From the NCBI RefSeq assembly GCF_051401765.1, contig NC_135071.1:6736961-6800960 (forward strand): DNA of 64,000 nucleotides, written 5' to 3'. Position 1 is the first letter of the stretch. Every line of letters starts with the position of its first letter. The position numbers and the translations under genes were made by a program. Shown piece after piece: positions 23,935 through 36,423 of this stretch. The DNA is from Calliopsis andreniformis. Its lineage: Eukaryota; Arthropoda; Insecta; Hymenoptera; Andrenidae. The notes under the pieces are model-generated. The model worked only from the letters and a program-made list of their open reading frames with translations. It searched no databases and was not told the DNA's origin.

Positions 23935-24113
23935 ACGTAATATAAAAAATAGAGCTGACCTTGACATCTCCCACAAAATGACAAAAAGAAACAAATATTC
24001 TTTTAATATTGTATGAGCCCATTAAACCATTCAACTCTCTCCTGGAGACATTTGATGTATTTTAAAAAACAACAAAGATATTTGAGGTGCAAACTTTAGG
24101 TGACTCACCCTAT
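23935..24113 (-). mobile_element. mariner-like terminus, inverted partner of 17896
   Basis: From the right end the minus strand reads AGGGTGAGTCACCTAAAG and continues in parallel with 17896-18060, sharing AGTTGAATGG, GCTCATACAAT and CAAGGTCA words. It could be a solo end or the 5' TIR of the same element as the transposase relict at 18180-18660, with about 5 kb of later insertions between. Confidence 0.65.
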
Positions 24114-24317
24114 ATACTGGAGATTTGCGCATGGATACCTTTAATATTACGGAACTTCATGAATCAAATTAAACAATTCCTTACATTATTAAATAAATTG
24201 TTTTAATTTGAAAAGATGCGTAGCATTTCTTCTTTAGGCTAAAATTAGCTTGATTAACAATTATCAAACCTTTATTCAATGTCACAAATGAACGTGAAAT
24301 ATCTCCAAAAAGACCTA

Positions 24318-25242
24318 AAAAAGATAAATAAAAGCACGCCAAATATATGCGTTTCCTTGAAAAATCTACCCTACAGAAACCAATATCCCACAAAGCATCA
24401 ATCATATGAAGAAACCAATTTATGATATTAAGGCAAACGAATCCATTGAAATCATTGAAAAACGCCAAGCGCAAGAATTTAATCGTTTACTAAATATTTG
24501 CGAATATTGCAGTCCCAACAATGACCACTTTTAGTCTTATTTTTGTCGCTACTGTGTTTCTCATTAAAAATATTTTTAACGCTAATTACACATGCTAAAC
24601 GAAAACCATATTCCACCCTATGAAATAAACCTTCATTTCTATGACAAGAAATCAACTTACAAAAATCATTGCTTATGCCACAGTTAGTATCTTACTTGAC
24701 TCAGAAATACTCGGTGGACCCTTCTGTTAGTTCAGTCATAATAATGACAACACAATCTTTTCGTAACAGTCCTACGGTCTAAAATATCTGTTTGCTTATA
24801 TAAAATATTAAAAATGTCTACTTCTTTTGCAGTAGTTAGCTAAGAGCCCACCAAATACTTCTTAGTCAAATAAGCCACTAACTGTAGCATAAACAATGAT
24901 TTTTGTAAGTTGATTTCTTGTCATGAAAATGAAGGCGTACTTTAGAGGGTGGAATATGATTTTTTGTGTAGCATGTGCAAGTAGCGTCAAAAATATTTTT
25001 AATGAGACACACACTAGCGGCAGAAATAAAATTAAAAGTGGTATTTGTTGGAACTGCAATATTTGGTAGAGGATGAAATTCTGGCGTTTGGCGTTTTCCA
25101 ATGATTTCAATGGATATGTTTGTTCTATTATCTTGAATTAGTTTTTTCAAATGATTGATGCTGTTTAGGAAATTGGTTTCTGTAAGGTAGATTTTTCAAG
25201 GAAACGCATATATTTGGCGTGCTTTTGTTTACTTTTTTAAGG
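24318..25242. mobile_element. Foldback family A, complete copy B
   Basis: The left arm (about 24318-24720) and right arm (about 24840-25242) are reverse complements at roughly 88 percent by eye. Shared words are AAAGCACGCCAAATATATGC, CATTGAAATCATTG and AAATCAACTTACAAAAATCA. The short centre carries TTCAGTCATAATAATGACAA and CCTACGGTCTA. Open frames on both arms (24181-24474, 24862-25110, 24878-25150) mirror each other and show no domain. This copy defines the family; truncated copies are at 1084-1590 and 49060-49790. Confidence 0.85.
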
Positions 25243-25666
25243 TATTATATTTATTACTGTTCATCCTTGTGTCAAATCATAGTATCTTTTCCTTACCTAT
25301 CGTGGTCCCTTATTATATTCTGAAAATTGTCAAACCAACCGTCGGGTCCAGCCAAAGTAAATCTTTTTTCATGATTCTACATAATCTTTCCCACCGTTTC
25401 CCGTGTTCACGAATGAATATCCACCACACAGAGTAATGTCAAGTTTTCCTTTCCTTTACATGATGTAATTGGTAATTATATAGTCAACGTCAAAGGTTTA
25501 GCCGTTGCTCACTTTTTATTAAAAAAAAAATGTTAATAAAAGCTGTTCGAAAAATATAGCACATATTCTTAGTAGTAGTTCTATTCATTGAATAAATACA
25601 ATAGTGAATTATAATTTATCTGAATGTCTAACGTGTGGGTGGGGGAGAGAGTCTACCATATCGGTG

Positions 25667-25683
25667 GATTAGGTTAGGTTAGA
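25667..25683. repeat. Short TTAGG telomere-type run
   Basis: Reads TTAGGTTAGGTTAG, just under three TTAGG units, the usual insect telomere repeat. It is too short to be a true interstitial telomere array. From 25250 to 26257 nothing else is seen. Confidence 0.6.
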
Positions 25684-26257
25684 TTCAATGGAGGGCCAGT
25701 ATTAGGCGGTCGGTTTCTCAAGCAGGAATTCAGACATCATTGAAATCGGTTGATGTGTACGTATAAGCACATATAGGTAGTATTCAATAGGACAAGTAGG
25801 AGAATAAGAGAAGAGAGGGTAAATATTTACTATAATTAACGCTTAGAAAAATTAAAACACCATTTTGATAAATATGAAAATGTTCTGTCTTTAATAATCA
25901 ATAATTTTTTAATAAACAATAAGCGAGTAATAGCAAGATCAACGTCGTCGGAGCTGAATCCCGTAAGCTATATAATTACCGTTATAAACATATACCTCAT
26001 ATTTACCTGTATATATATATAAAATATGCTTATAAACATCATTGAGTTTAGGAAATACTAGAAATTGAGAGATATTTTATTCTTTTTCCGTGAGAAAACA
26101 TATCGGAAGAATCCAAAATAGTTGTATGTACAGGATTGTACGAATTAAAAATGGAAGATTAGTGAATAAATAGAATTTTAGTTTACATTTATGTGGATAT
26201 ACACGGACGCGTATCTATCATATTCGGAACGAAGCTTCAAACGTAGTTTCGTCATTT

Positions 26258-26265
26258 TTTATTTT
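26258..26265. repeat. Target duplication TTTATTTT, left
   Basis: Identical 8 bp at 27346-27353 on the other side of the hAT-type element. Confidence 0.85.
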
Positions 26266-27345
26266 TAGTGCTGTACGAGATTCCAAGCGTAATCTTGGTA
26301 TTGTCTTGTCTTGTTTTGAATTTCAAGATAATAAAAAGACAAGATTACTTTATGCAATATACAAGGCAATACAGAACAAAGTTGTCAATAATCTTGACCT
26401 ACACAGTAATTTTACAATAATTTAAGTCTTTCCTTCATTTTAAGAAATATATAAAATTACATATAAATATATACCTAAAATAACGTACAAGAACATGTTT
26501 GTACCTAAAATAAGTACAAACAGTAAAATTTTTAATGCTGTATTTGGAAACAATTATTACTTATTTATATGTTAATTTTCAATCATTAGATCTATGTTGT
26601 TTATGTATATAATTATGTCTTTTAAGTCTTAACTACGAAAAATGATTGTACAAATCCAATAATTATTCTATACTACAAAAATAATATATAGTACAAATTT
26701 TTATTAAAAAATATATTACACTTACAAAAACAAAATTCAAAAACCTACAAAAAAATATAACCTATATTTTTTAAATTTTGAGTAAAATTTCGTTTGTGAG
26801 CTTGTCAGACTTCGTGTCAATAGTTAATGGTTAATGCTAGTTGAATGCAATATAAAAAACACTTCTCGGCCCAAGTGACTTTATGTAAAGTAGCACCGAA
26901 CATAAATGTACGTTAGATATAAAATACGTTTAGTAATGACATCTTATCCTTACTCATGTTAAATTTAAAACTTGATATATTACTGTTTTTCATTTTAATT
27001 TCTCTTGTGACGTTCTATTATTTACATAGTACGCACTCTCAATTTTCTCAATATTTACATTTCCTTTGTAACGAAAATACGTTCAGCCGCTTGCTGCTTG
27101 TTTTACGCTGGATATATTTATACATAATTGTAAAAAATAAATTATAAATTAAATAATTAATTTGCTATGTTTTAAAATTAGCTTAATAAATTGTATCTTA
27201 AGTTGGATATAACATGAAGACAATACCAAGACAATACAAGATTCTTTCAACCAAGATCAAGACAATATATAAATTTTTAAGATTTTTCAAGAAAAAGACA
27301 GTGTTCTTATAAATGTTGTCTTGTCTTGACTCTCGTGCAGTACTA
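26266..27345. mobile_element. 1080 bp non-autonomous hAT element
   Basis: The left end reads TAGTGCTGTACGAGA and the right end, on the other strand, TAGTACTGCACGAGA. Both fit the hAT terminal consensus with TAG and TG at conserved spots. A perfect 8 bp duplication (TTTATTTT) flanks it. Subterminal regions are packed with AAGACAA/TTGTCTT words on both sides, as hAT transposase-binding repeats often are. The interior is very AT-rich; the 63-codon open frame at 26956-27147 has no domain. No transposase is present. Confidence 0.9.
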
Positions 27346-27353
27346 TTTATTTT

Positions 27354-28625
27354 CGTCTTATTTCGACTTTAGAATTTTCCTTGAAAATTTCTCACCGGTC
27401 TTATCGAACATCCTGTATACATATTATACACAATTATAGATTTCTGGATGTTTCATTAGTCCCATAACATTTGTAATACTTTATTTCCAAAAAAATTTTA
27501 ATTGTGTAAGGTTTTAACGGCACCTTTGCAAAGAGCGTTTCGAGTGCTTGGTGGTGAGACAATTTGGCGGAAATTTCAAGAAAATGTTGCTCGATCGTGA
27601 CTTCCGGAGTCGTAAATAATTTCGTCTTTCAAATTACTGTACATATGCACGCCTCCGATTGCGAATTTCTCACGGGAAACACGATTGTCGACCTATATTG
27701 CAATTCAGCTTCCAAACCGCTCATTTTAACGCGTTACTACTGTATGACTAAAGATTATAGTGGAAGATTAAACAAAACGTAATACTTAGGCTTTAATTTA
27801 CTTAAACTTTCCCTAAAACACATACTCGAGCTAGACTTAATTTTTTCATTTAATTGTATAAAATAAAATATCTACTATAACATATAATAGCTCCGTTTAA
27901 TAATTATTAACTGTTTTCTGTAAAATTGCGTTTTTCTGAAAAAGACGACTTTCATCGTTTTATTCAACCGGTAAGATAAAACGGGATACTTACTAAAATT
28001 AATAAATATGGTTATAAATTAATGTAAAAATGCTCAATTCTTATTTGCAAATTATTTATAGACAAATCGTAGACGAAATAGCATAATTCACTCCTATAAA
28101 AAGGTAAGAAGAAACGTCTTAACAGCTTATATAAAGTAAACAAAAATTAAACACATTTATTGTATCTTATTATTTATTTTATTCTTGCGATTCTATGTGA
28201 AATCTAAATGGAAAATAGAAGTATTCAAAGTGATTCGATAAAATGGGAATAGAACATCCTGTTTTGTTCAACTATTCACTGCTTTGTTGTACTCGTTTAT
28301 AAAATGTAAAAGTACCCCCATACGGAACAGGTAATATAATGTTCTACAAAGTGCTGTTCATTACGTGTCCGTCATATATAGTTTATGGTTTTCAATTGTT
28401 TCCCATGTACGTCCTATAGAAAACATGTATACTGGTAACAATAAGACAAAACCTGCAAAAACTATATCAATGAGTATTCCATTTTGTCCACCGTTACTAA
28501 GAAAATTGCAATTAAACGAATATAGTAGGTATTCTACAAATCCTTATTTTGTAATTTATTTTGATTATTTGAAAAATATTATCAATATATATGTCGGCGC
28601 TAATGAAACCAGCATCGTGTTGTTA
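27354..28625. other. No supported gene
   Basis: AT-rich with short open frames (27564-27782, 28365-28634 plus). The latter runs straight into the LTR border and has no recognisable domain. Confidence 0.45.
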
Positions 28626-29890
28626 CCGGTGTAACGTCCCTAAAACGATGCTATGTTGTCCATAGAAGAGCGGCTTTCCAATGGACGAAAAGGGGGAGAG
28701 GGGTTCGTGTGGCGTGCGGTTAAGGAGTTAAAATCCAAGGCTTGTATCTCTCTTAACAATAATTTATTCAATAATACTTATTTTAATCGTAACGTTAATA
28801 CAACATTGATAACTATTCTAATCTGCTTAAATAAAATCATAAGATGATATGAGGTTATTATATTTGTTATATTGAACGTGATTATAATTATCTATCAATT
28901 ATCTCGATAACGCAAGAGTTATGCAAATACGATATATATGTCGTTGAACGAGAGTTAGGTTATGTGATTATTTATATTATTCGCGGTACAGGATCCTCTA
29001 TACAAGGTGAAGTGTATTATGTGTGTGTGTCTGCAATAGATCTTGTATCGTATGCCCTGGTCGCTGCCAAAGTTATAGGTGGCTAGTGGCTATAACCTCA
29101 GAGCGGTCTCAAGGTTCCATGAAACATATAATCTTTGCCTTAATTACCTAAGCATCCGTAAGTCCTTCGTTGTCTTTTCTACATCAGTCGCTACCCTGGA
29201 GAAAAGACTCTTCGGGAGCGGTCTTAGAAATGTGTCCGACTAGGAATGGCTTCTAGCGCTTGTTAGCAGGCGATTCATCTGCTTCTGGCGAGCACAAACT
29301 TTATATTAAAGAAGCATCAACTACTATTTTTGCTAGAACGGTCGCTACCTCTAAAGGAGCGATCTCGATATTTTAGTATATCAGCTTCCTCTAAGATGTC
29401 GCCCGTACTGTACTTAATAGGAATCGTCGTAGTACACCTGTCATAAGGTTACTTCAGACTGAACCTGTAAAGGAGTATCAAATACCCTTGATCTCTGGAA
29501 AACGGTCGCTACCTCTAAAGGAGCGGTCTCGATCTCACTGGACGAGTATATCAGCTGCCTTCAAGATCTTCGTCTGTTCGGAACCCGATGCCAGGGAGAA
29601 GTGTGTCTCTTGCTGCTTTCGCAGCTCCTTATATACCCGCTAGTCGGAGTTCGCGCATGCGTAATATCTTACTTTCTAATGGCGGTCTTATTCTAATCGT
29701 AAATAAAAACGTACGATATACGTTGTGTTTATGTTAAAATATAATTGGAACTTATAATATATGATATAAAAATAAGGTACAGAAATATGAATTATTATTA
29801 AGATAATAGAATACGCAGTAATATAATAATAATAGAGAGTGAGATAGAAATGGATAGAGTGAGAGGGAAGACCGTGGGTCGTTACACCGG
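28626..29890 (+). mobile_element. Solo LTR with CCGG target duplication
   Basis: The LTR proper is 28630-29886. It starts TGTAACGTCCC and ends GGGTCGTTACA, with the TG...CA ends typical of LTRs and 7 bp inverted tips (TGTAACG/CGTTACA). CCGG occurs at 28626-28629 and 29887-29890 as a 4 bp duplication. A TATA-like TTATATACCC near 29630 fits an LTR promoter on the plus strand. Internal repeats with GGTCGCTACCTCTAAAGGAG recur near 29339 and 29506. No gag-pol lies next to it, so the internal part was lost, probably by LTR-LTR recombination. A gypsy-like origin is inferred from the termini and 4 bp duplication. Confidence 0.8.
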
Positions 29891-32550
29891 TCAATGTCGA
29901 AGAACCAGGTAGCTGATACTCAAAACAAAGAAGGGCGAATACACACGAGTGGATGTAATACACCGAACACCAAAATGAATGGATCGGCTGTAGAAGATAT
30001 CGCGTGCGACGTTGTGTGTCGGGTTATTCTGAGGGTTTTCTGTGTTTTGCTGTTACTCTTATTGGTGATATTGGATTTTTGGTTTATAATTAGTCTGACT
30101 TGTTGATTTGGTTTATTTGGACACCAACGTATTAAGTTTTTTTTTTATTCCTTTTGTAATAATGGAACCCATTTCAAAGTGGTGTCGCGATGGGTCGGCT
30201 CCTCGAGATGAGCCAGAAGAAACCCCAATGGATTTTGCTCCAACATATATTTACATTTTGTAAATCGTTTGAAACGGGACTATTTCAAATTCCAAAACGA
30301 AAAATAAGTTTTAAAACTGAATGTACAATTGTAGGAGGCAGTAGTTGACTGCAAATTCGTGGTCAACAAATGTGATCTCGCACGCACGCATACATGCACG
30401 TGCTTATCTCGTTATTAACAACACAAAGGATGTCTCTTTTTAATAAATGCAACACTCGTACAGTACATTGTATGTCGGATAGAAACCCTAAAAAGCGTAT
30501 GGATTTTCGGTATAGAAAACAAAGGAAGTTTGACAACATCAGGAACACATACAGCGATTTGTTAAAGCGTTTTCGTGCCGAGAAACAGCGGTGAAGCAGA
30601 AAGGGAAATGGAAGTGATAGGACATGAAGGGGGAAACAGTGCATTTGACTTTCCTATCAGCGTCAAGTGCTCATAAACGTTTAAATGACTCCTCGTTTGC
30701 GAAATACCACTGACAGCTATTCAAGCATATTTCTGAAACGAACTTTCCACTGGCTGAATATCTATCTACATTCTATAGTATTACGCAAACTGTTTTCATG
30801 CCATTATGTTGCCGAGCAAAATTTGGTTGCACTTTTACATCACCTCAGCTAATTAAAATTTCCTATATCAAAAAATTAACTTATTTTGGTGTATTCAGTT
30901 GTTAACCATTAATATAATAAGGTGAGAAACCTGATACTATCTCCTAAGTAAGAGCGTCTTAAATTAAAAAATTTCTGCTTTATTAAATTAAATTTAATTC
31001 AATTTCTAAAATTGTAAATTTTCGAATTTTCAAATATTTAAAATATAAATTTTGAATTTCATTTATTTTCTCATTTTAAACTTTCAAGTTCTCAATTATT
31101 TAGATCTTTACCCATTATTATTTCTACCCATTATTCTTTTAAGTTTTTGAATTCCAGTTCTTGGAAATTATAATATATTTCGATCAAATAACCCTACTGT
31201 GATATAACAAGTGTAACAAACAATTTTTTAAGAAACTTACATTACTTTGGAAAAAATATCAGAGTATTTGCTCGATATAAGCGCGATGAAGCACTATTGT
31301 CTTAGAAGGTAATATAAATTCACATTCCTATTACATAAACTAGTCTTACTGTGAGAAACGCGTTTCTACACAGCTCCTAAAACAACTAGTAGCTCAACCC
31401 CAGTTGTGAATTTTTATATTGAGATAACACCACCCTCACCTTTTAAACTCCTTCAATTATCTATCCATTTGTATAAACTTGAAAATACTCTTGGACTTCG
31501 AGGTTCCCAAAATTTTTACTGATACAATCTTTTCAGAAGTCGTGTAAAGGAGATGGAGGTCAAAAGTAACACTTTGACTTTGTTCTACGATTATGCAAAA
31601 ACTATTACACTTACAACAAAAGTGTTTGTCATACTCTTAAATAACTATCTGACATTATTGAGTCGAAGGGGTTTTGTTTCATAACAAATAACATCAAAGT
31701 TATCAACAAAAAATAGAAATCGGGTAAAATGTTACAACCGCCTCGGGGTAAGGGCCAGTTGTAACATTTTACCCAATTTCCATTTTTTGTTGATAATTTT
31801 GATGGCCTCCGTAGTAACACAAGTTTATTTTTAAAAAATCAGAATATTTATTAAACTGAATTATAATAATAAACGAATCGTATTTATACAAAAAAAAGAC
31901 AGATATAAATCAAATGTTTTAAAAACTGCAGGATTTTGACATAATTAGGTAAGTTATTCTATTTCACACTTATGGTAAATGTACGAAACATGACGTTTTG
32001 TACGTTTCTCATGTGCCTAATCCTTGCACTTCATGCACTATATAGATTTTTCATTGTGCTGTTTTTTTACGTATCGAGGCATTGATATTGCAATCGTCCC
32101 CGACCATGCTTTGGAACTTAGATTATAAATTTTCACTAACCAAATATTTAAATGTCCTAACGAACAATCAATATTACGTTTAAGAAAAAGGTCAGATTAA
32201 AAATTAAAAACAAGAAAAAGCATTTAATTCACCAAGGAATGATCATATCATACTTTTAGAGTACAAAGAAAAAGTTATTTTATGATGTCGATAAGTCATT
32301 TTATTCACTATACTTATTTATTGCATTTGTACATTGTTGGGACATGGATATGTATATTTCAATTATAATTTTGCATCGTGTATCCAAAATTTGCGTTAAA
32401 ATCTGCAATAGATTTTGAAGTATTTAATATGTTACTTTTGACCTCGGTCTCCTCTACTCCTACGATCAGTTTTTACTGTGAATTGTACACACAAGCAGTC
32501 TGTGCAGATGTATATGTGTACGCACGTGAATGCTTAAGGGGTAGACTAGA
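29891..32550. other. No supported gene
   Basis: Short open frames only (29894-30106 with a hydrophobic C-terminal stretch; 30394-30594; 30363-30644 minus). None shows a domain or a repeat partner. A small reading frame begins at 30161 with MEPISKWCRDGSAPRDEPEE and stops after about 33 codons; it is not recognised. Confidence 0.4.
31690..31802. repeat. Hairpin with about 47 bp arms
   Basis: The left arm (ATCAAAGTTATCAACAAAAA onward, to 31737) is inverted at 31756-31802 with a few mismatches. The loop is CG-rich around CCGCCTCGGGGTAAGGGCC. The GTTACAAC/GTTGTAAC words recall those of the 1.29 kb elements at 11011 and 13152 and of the short palindrome at 36085-36120, but overall similarity was not established. 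Confidence 0.75.
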
Positions 32551-32554
32551 ATAT

Positions 32555-33055
32555 GGCAGAAAGGTGACAGTATCGACAAAATTTTGAAAAAGTATGGATT
32601 TATGGGACCTAACTTTTCTTCCTCATATGAGAAGCTTTTGAGCTGGGAAAGGGTTTATTTGAAAGAAAAAAGTTCAATGTAACAGTATTTTACAAACATT
32701 GTAATTTTTTTATATAAATTTTCATTTATAAATACATATTCAACACATATACTTGAACTTTTTTCTACTTTTTCCTTTGTGTTTTATTGAGGAATTTCTA
32801 GACGCACTGGCGAAATACACATAACGCAACATCTCCGTGTGTATGTGATCTATTGCATTTGTTTTCTTGTGTGTTATGGATGGTTGTATGCGTTGAACAC
32901 AGCGGCTAGCCGCAACTTCAGATGCGTTATTTTAATTTTTTGTAAAACCTACATACACATCTACATGTACATACATGTAATATGTACATACTTATTTTAG
33001 ACAAAAATTCAAATATATTTTTTAGATATGTATTTACGAATGAAAATTTGTACAA
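32555..33055 (+). repeat. Repeat family C, copy 1
   Basis: The first part (32590-32690, with GAGCTGGGAAAGGGTTTATT) matches the hairpin arms at 57780-58062. The second part (about 32690-33055, with TATATAAATTTTCATTTATA and TTGAGGAATTTC) matches 59260-59660. The repeat unit therefore seems to have been split and dispersed near 57-60 kb. No coding potential is seen; the open frame at 59092-59532 in the other copy is not conserved here. Confidence 0.65.
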
Positions 33056-33168
33056 AACAACTGCAGTATTTGTGAAATAATGCTATATGTAATCTATATA
33101 TTTTAAAAAGACAAGAAAGTTCTTTCCGTACTAGATGTTGAACGCAGAATCTGTCTCAGCTATGTGTC

Positions 33169-33254
33169 TGTAGGTGATGCTATTCCTGTAACGAATAATG
33201 TAACAACAGATACCGGCCTGTCAGTCTCGAAAAGTCACGTGACTCTAGTCCGTT
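33169..33254 (+). repeat. Short repeat shared with 61767-61850
   Basis: Reads GTAGGTGATGCTATTCCTGT through ACAGATACCGGCCTGTCAG and CTCGAAAAGTCAC. The partner at 61767-61850 keeps the same order with about 85 percent identity by eye. Its origin is unknown. Confidence 0.7.
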
Positions 33255-36200
33255 AAGGAAGCAAGATAGTTGTATGTGGATTGAGTAGTATTGTAAACCG
33301 AAATATCGGTAGAAATGTTAAAAGCGGAAGGTTAACAGAGCTAAGAGTGGAATAGGAGAAGGGCGAGGTATAGGCAGAGGTATAGGTTCGACATAGGCAG
33401 TACACATTCTGCTGAAAGCCTCTGCCTGCATTCCTTTCTAACCTTGTTATATCACCCACTTTACTTAACCAAGGTATCGACACATCGTCGTATTTAGTAG
33501 AAGTGTCATTCGAATCGAATCACTGTTTCCTGTAACAAGCGACTGAATCCCCTATTAGTGACCACGAGTACTCCAGTTCAGTATACATGCTACACTCTAA
33601 AAATATTGTTTTGACATGTGAAGAGAAAAAAGTCAAATATCCAACTTGAGGTTTCTCAAAAGTAATACTATTAAACAATGGGCAGTATCGTCTTCATATA
33701 AGTTCGGTGGAACAGATTGTTTTTTTGGACTTATTTTTTTAGCTTACTTGACTCTACTATAACTCTACTTTAGTAATCTTCACAACTAGTTAGTAATCTG
33801 AGTATTTACACATAGTGTTTAACGACAGATGTCAGAAATTTTAAGGTGCGATTTTATATGTCAAATTAAGATTGATAATTCCGAAAATTCGTGGAATTGG
33901 ATATGTAGGAAATTAACTTCAATTTGCAAACACAATAACAAAGTAGTTTAATTTTAAACAAAGTTGAAATTCAAACAATACATTTACAAAAAACAATCCG
34001 AAAAATCCGAGAATCGGACAAATTCAACAGTTCTAAATATTCAGAAATCCGTTAGATTTACCAATTCGAACGATTCGACTGTTTGCAAGCGTCTCCTCGT
34101 TGTCGACCAAAAGCCGTTGACGTCGCCTCCTATTCACCCTCCAAATTGCATGTAGCAGGAAAACGAGAAAAATGCGACTTAGAGTTGTCCAACTACAGCA
34201 CGAGACACTTTTCTAATAAACTACGCCTACAAGTCTCACGGTCTTTGTCCTGTCGATAGGACCTCAAAACCTTGTGTGTTCTCAAGTCCCAGAAATCGGC
34301 CATAAATTATAAGTCCCTCTTTTCTCGGCGTGTGGGCCTACGATGCGTCAATTGCCGTTGAGGGAATCTCGCTGGACAACGTCAAAAAAGAAAGTTCGTA
34401 CCATTCTGTTGCCAGATCCAAGTGCTAAAGAAAATATACAATGCGTAACAAATCGACTTCCTCACAAACGACACTGTTCTATGTCGACCACATCGCAACC
34501 CACTTGAATCCTTAACAAAGGTCGAAAATCAAGAATGACAAAATTGTGTTTGGGATTGCGTTTTAAAGTTATTAATTATTGCAAAAACGGCTAAAATACA
34601 TATGAAATGTGTTTGACTTGTAACTTGTTCTACGGTCGTCGAGACGTATATTAGTCTGGTCAGACACAGAGAAATCAGTAAAAGAAGTCTCAGGTCAAAT
34701 ACAGAGAAGTGAGAGTGGAATAAGTTCGAAACAGACACAGCGAATTCAGTAGTATAAATCGTCAGTCAGGCACATTTCATGAAAGCTTTAAAGATTTTCT
34801 CAACAATTTATAACTACTCTGAAAGAAAACTTTAAATGCATTTTCGTTTTATTTTAGCGTGTAAGATCTCCCATCAAAGTTTCTGACACCTGTCGTCAAA
34901 TACCCTTTATGTCAACGAACTTAGGGGTCCCTCAAAAATGGCATTCTTCAATATATACCGATTACCATAAAAAAGTCAATAGAACTCCGATATGTCCCCA
35001 GGTTAAGGATTTTTATAGTTAATAATAATTTTTATCTTCTTGCGTTCCTTCCTGGTAAATAATTGAATTTCTCTAACGTTCTATTGCCCTAATTATGAGG
35101 CTGTTCATAGTTGAGTAACATTCTCAGAGGCAATTAACTGTTGTTGACAAACGCAATTTACGACATGTAACTTTGTGGTCATACAGGTAGATTGAAGCAA
35201 GGATGCCTTGTGTTGCGTTCCTAAATACATCGGCGCCATATTTGGCCGTACATTTACTGATAGGAACATTAGTTGTTGCTTTCGAAGTAAGCGAGTCGAA
35301 CGCTATATCCATTTCCTCATTTAGCGACAGGATGGTGGGTTCTCACAACTTCTTCCTTCGACAATATTTTTCAGTTACAATGTATCGCTTTAATTCGATT
35401 GTGTCTATTTGTGATGAGACAGACTTTCTATGAGGTGTTTTTGGTACAAAATACTAGTAATAGATACAGAGGTTTCGCTTGCAGGGAACTCGTTTGATTT
35501 CGTTAGAGCAAAATAGGTATTTTGAACGACTGCACAGTCTTATTATGCACGATGGAGAGAGCAGGTAAGGTTAACTTCTAAGTCTTGACAGTACTATGCA
35601 TTATCAGAAGACGTGAAAGCCTCTCGCGCTAAGTGGTTGAGTGGCACATCACGCTAGCAGTGTATGCTTTCTGCGACCAAAATGTCCAAAAACTTTGATA
35701 GCGATTTATTCTTTTGACACAATGTGTAATCGATTTTAACGATTGCCACATTATTAAATATCACCGTGCGCATAAAACGAGCCCTTACACATGTAAATTG
35801 GAATAGGAAGAGCTGAAATATCGAGATATTAATTCTAGGTGCAGGAATAATTTAACATGCTCAGTTTCGTCCGACAGGAATACATTTTTTTGCTTTCACG
35901 TTTTTGCTGCTAGGTGGTTTTTTGGATTTCATATTTTCTCCACTTAATGGCTTCAGCTACGTAGCTAGGAAGCTGTCAAAATCCGTCAAGTTTTGAACGA
36001 AATGATTAATAAGAGAAGTTAATATACATAAGAATAATAGTAAAAAAATAACAAGAGCAATAAATAAAAAACTGGGGACTCTTGTAACAACATGCTGTAA
36101 CACGAGGGAAGTTGTTACATAATACAGAATGAATTAATACAATTTTAAATTTTGGAGGAGAGATTGCTCATGAGTAATCAGGTATTATTAATAATCGTTT

Positions 36201-36420
36201 CAAGAATTAATAAGTATAACATCAAAGTTGTGTCTACTACGACATTGCAAATACATAGCTTCGAAGACGTACAAAGTTATTAGTGCTATACTTCATCATG
36301 AATAATCTATTCATAAAAGACATTATACCTGTCTCATTATGTAAAAGAATTCTACATGGATGCATGCTGATGACTGTAACATTCGTCAAACGCGTTGGTC
36401 ACGACGTGCCAAAGACGCTT
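33255..36420. other. No supported gene
   Basis: Mixed AT-rich sequence. On the minus strand from about 35430 to 35124 there is an almost continuous frame (one stop) with DVFRNATQGILASIYLYDHK, which looks protein-like but is not recognised; no splice sites frame it clearly. A small palindrome with GTAACAACATG and GTTGTTAC lies at about 36083-36120. Confidence 0.35.
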
Positions 36421-36423
36421 ATA

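Noticed and set aside
25667..25683. Interstitial telomere array
   Set aside because: Fewer than three TTAGG units; such short runs occur by chance or in ordinary insect motifs.
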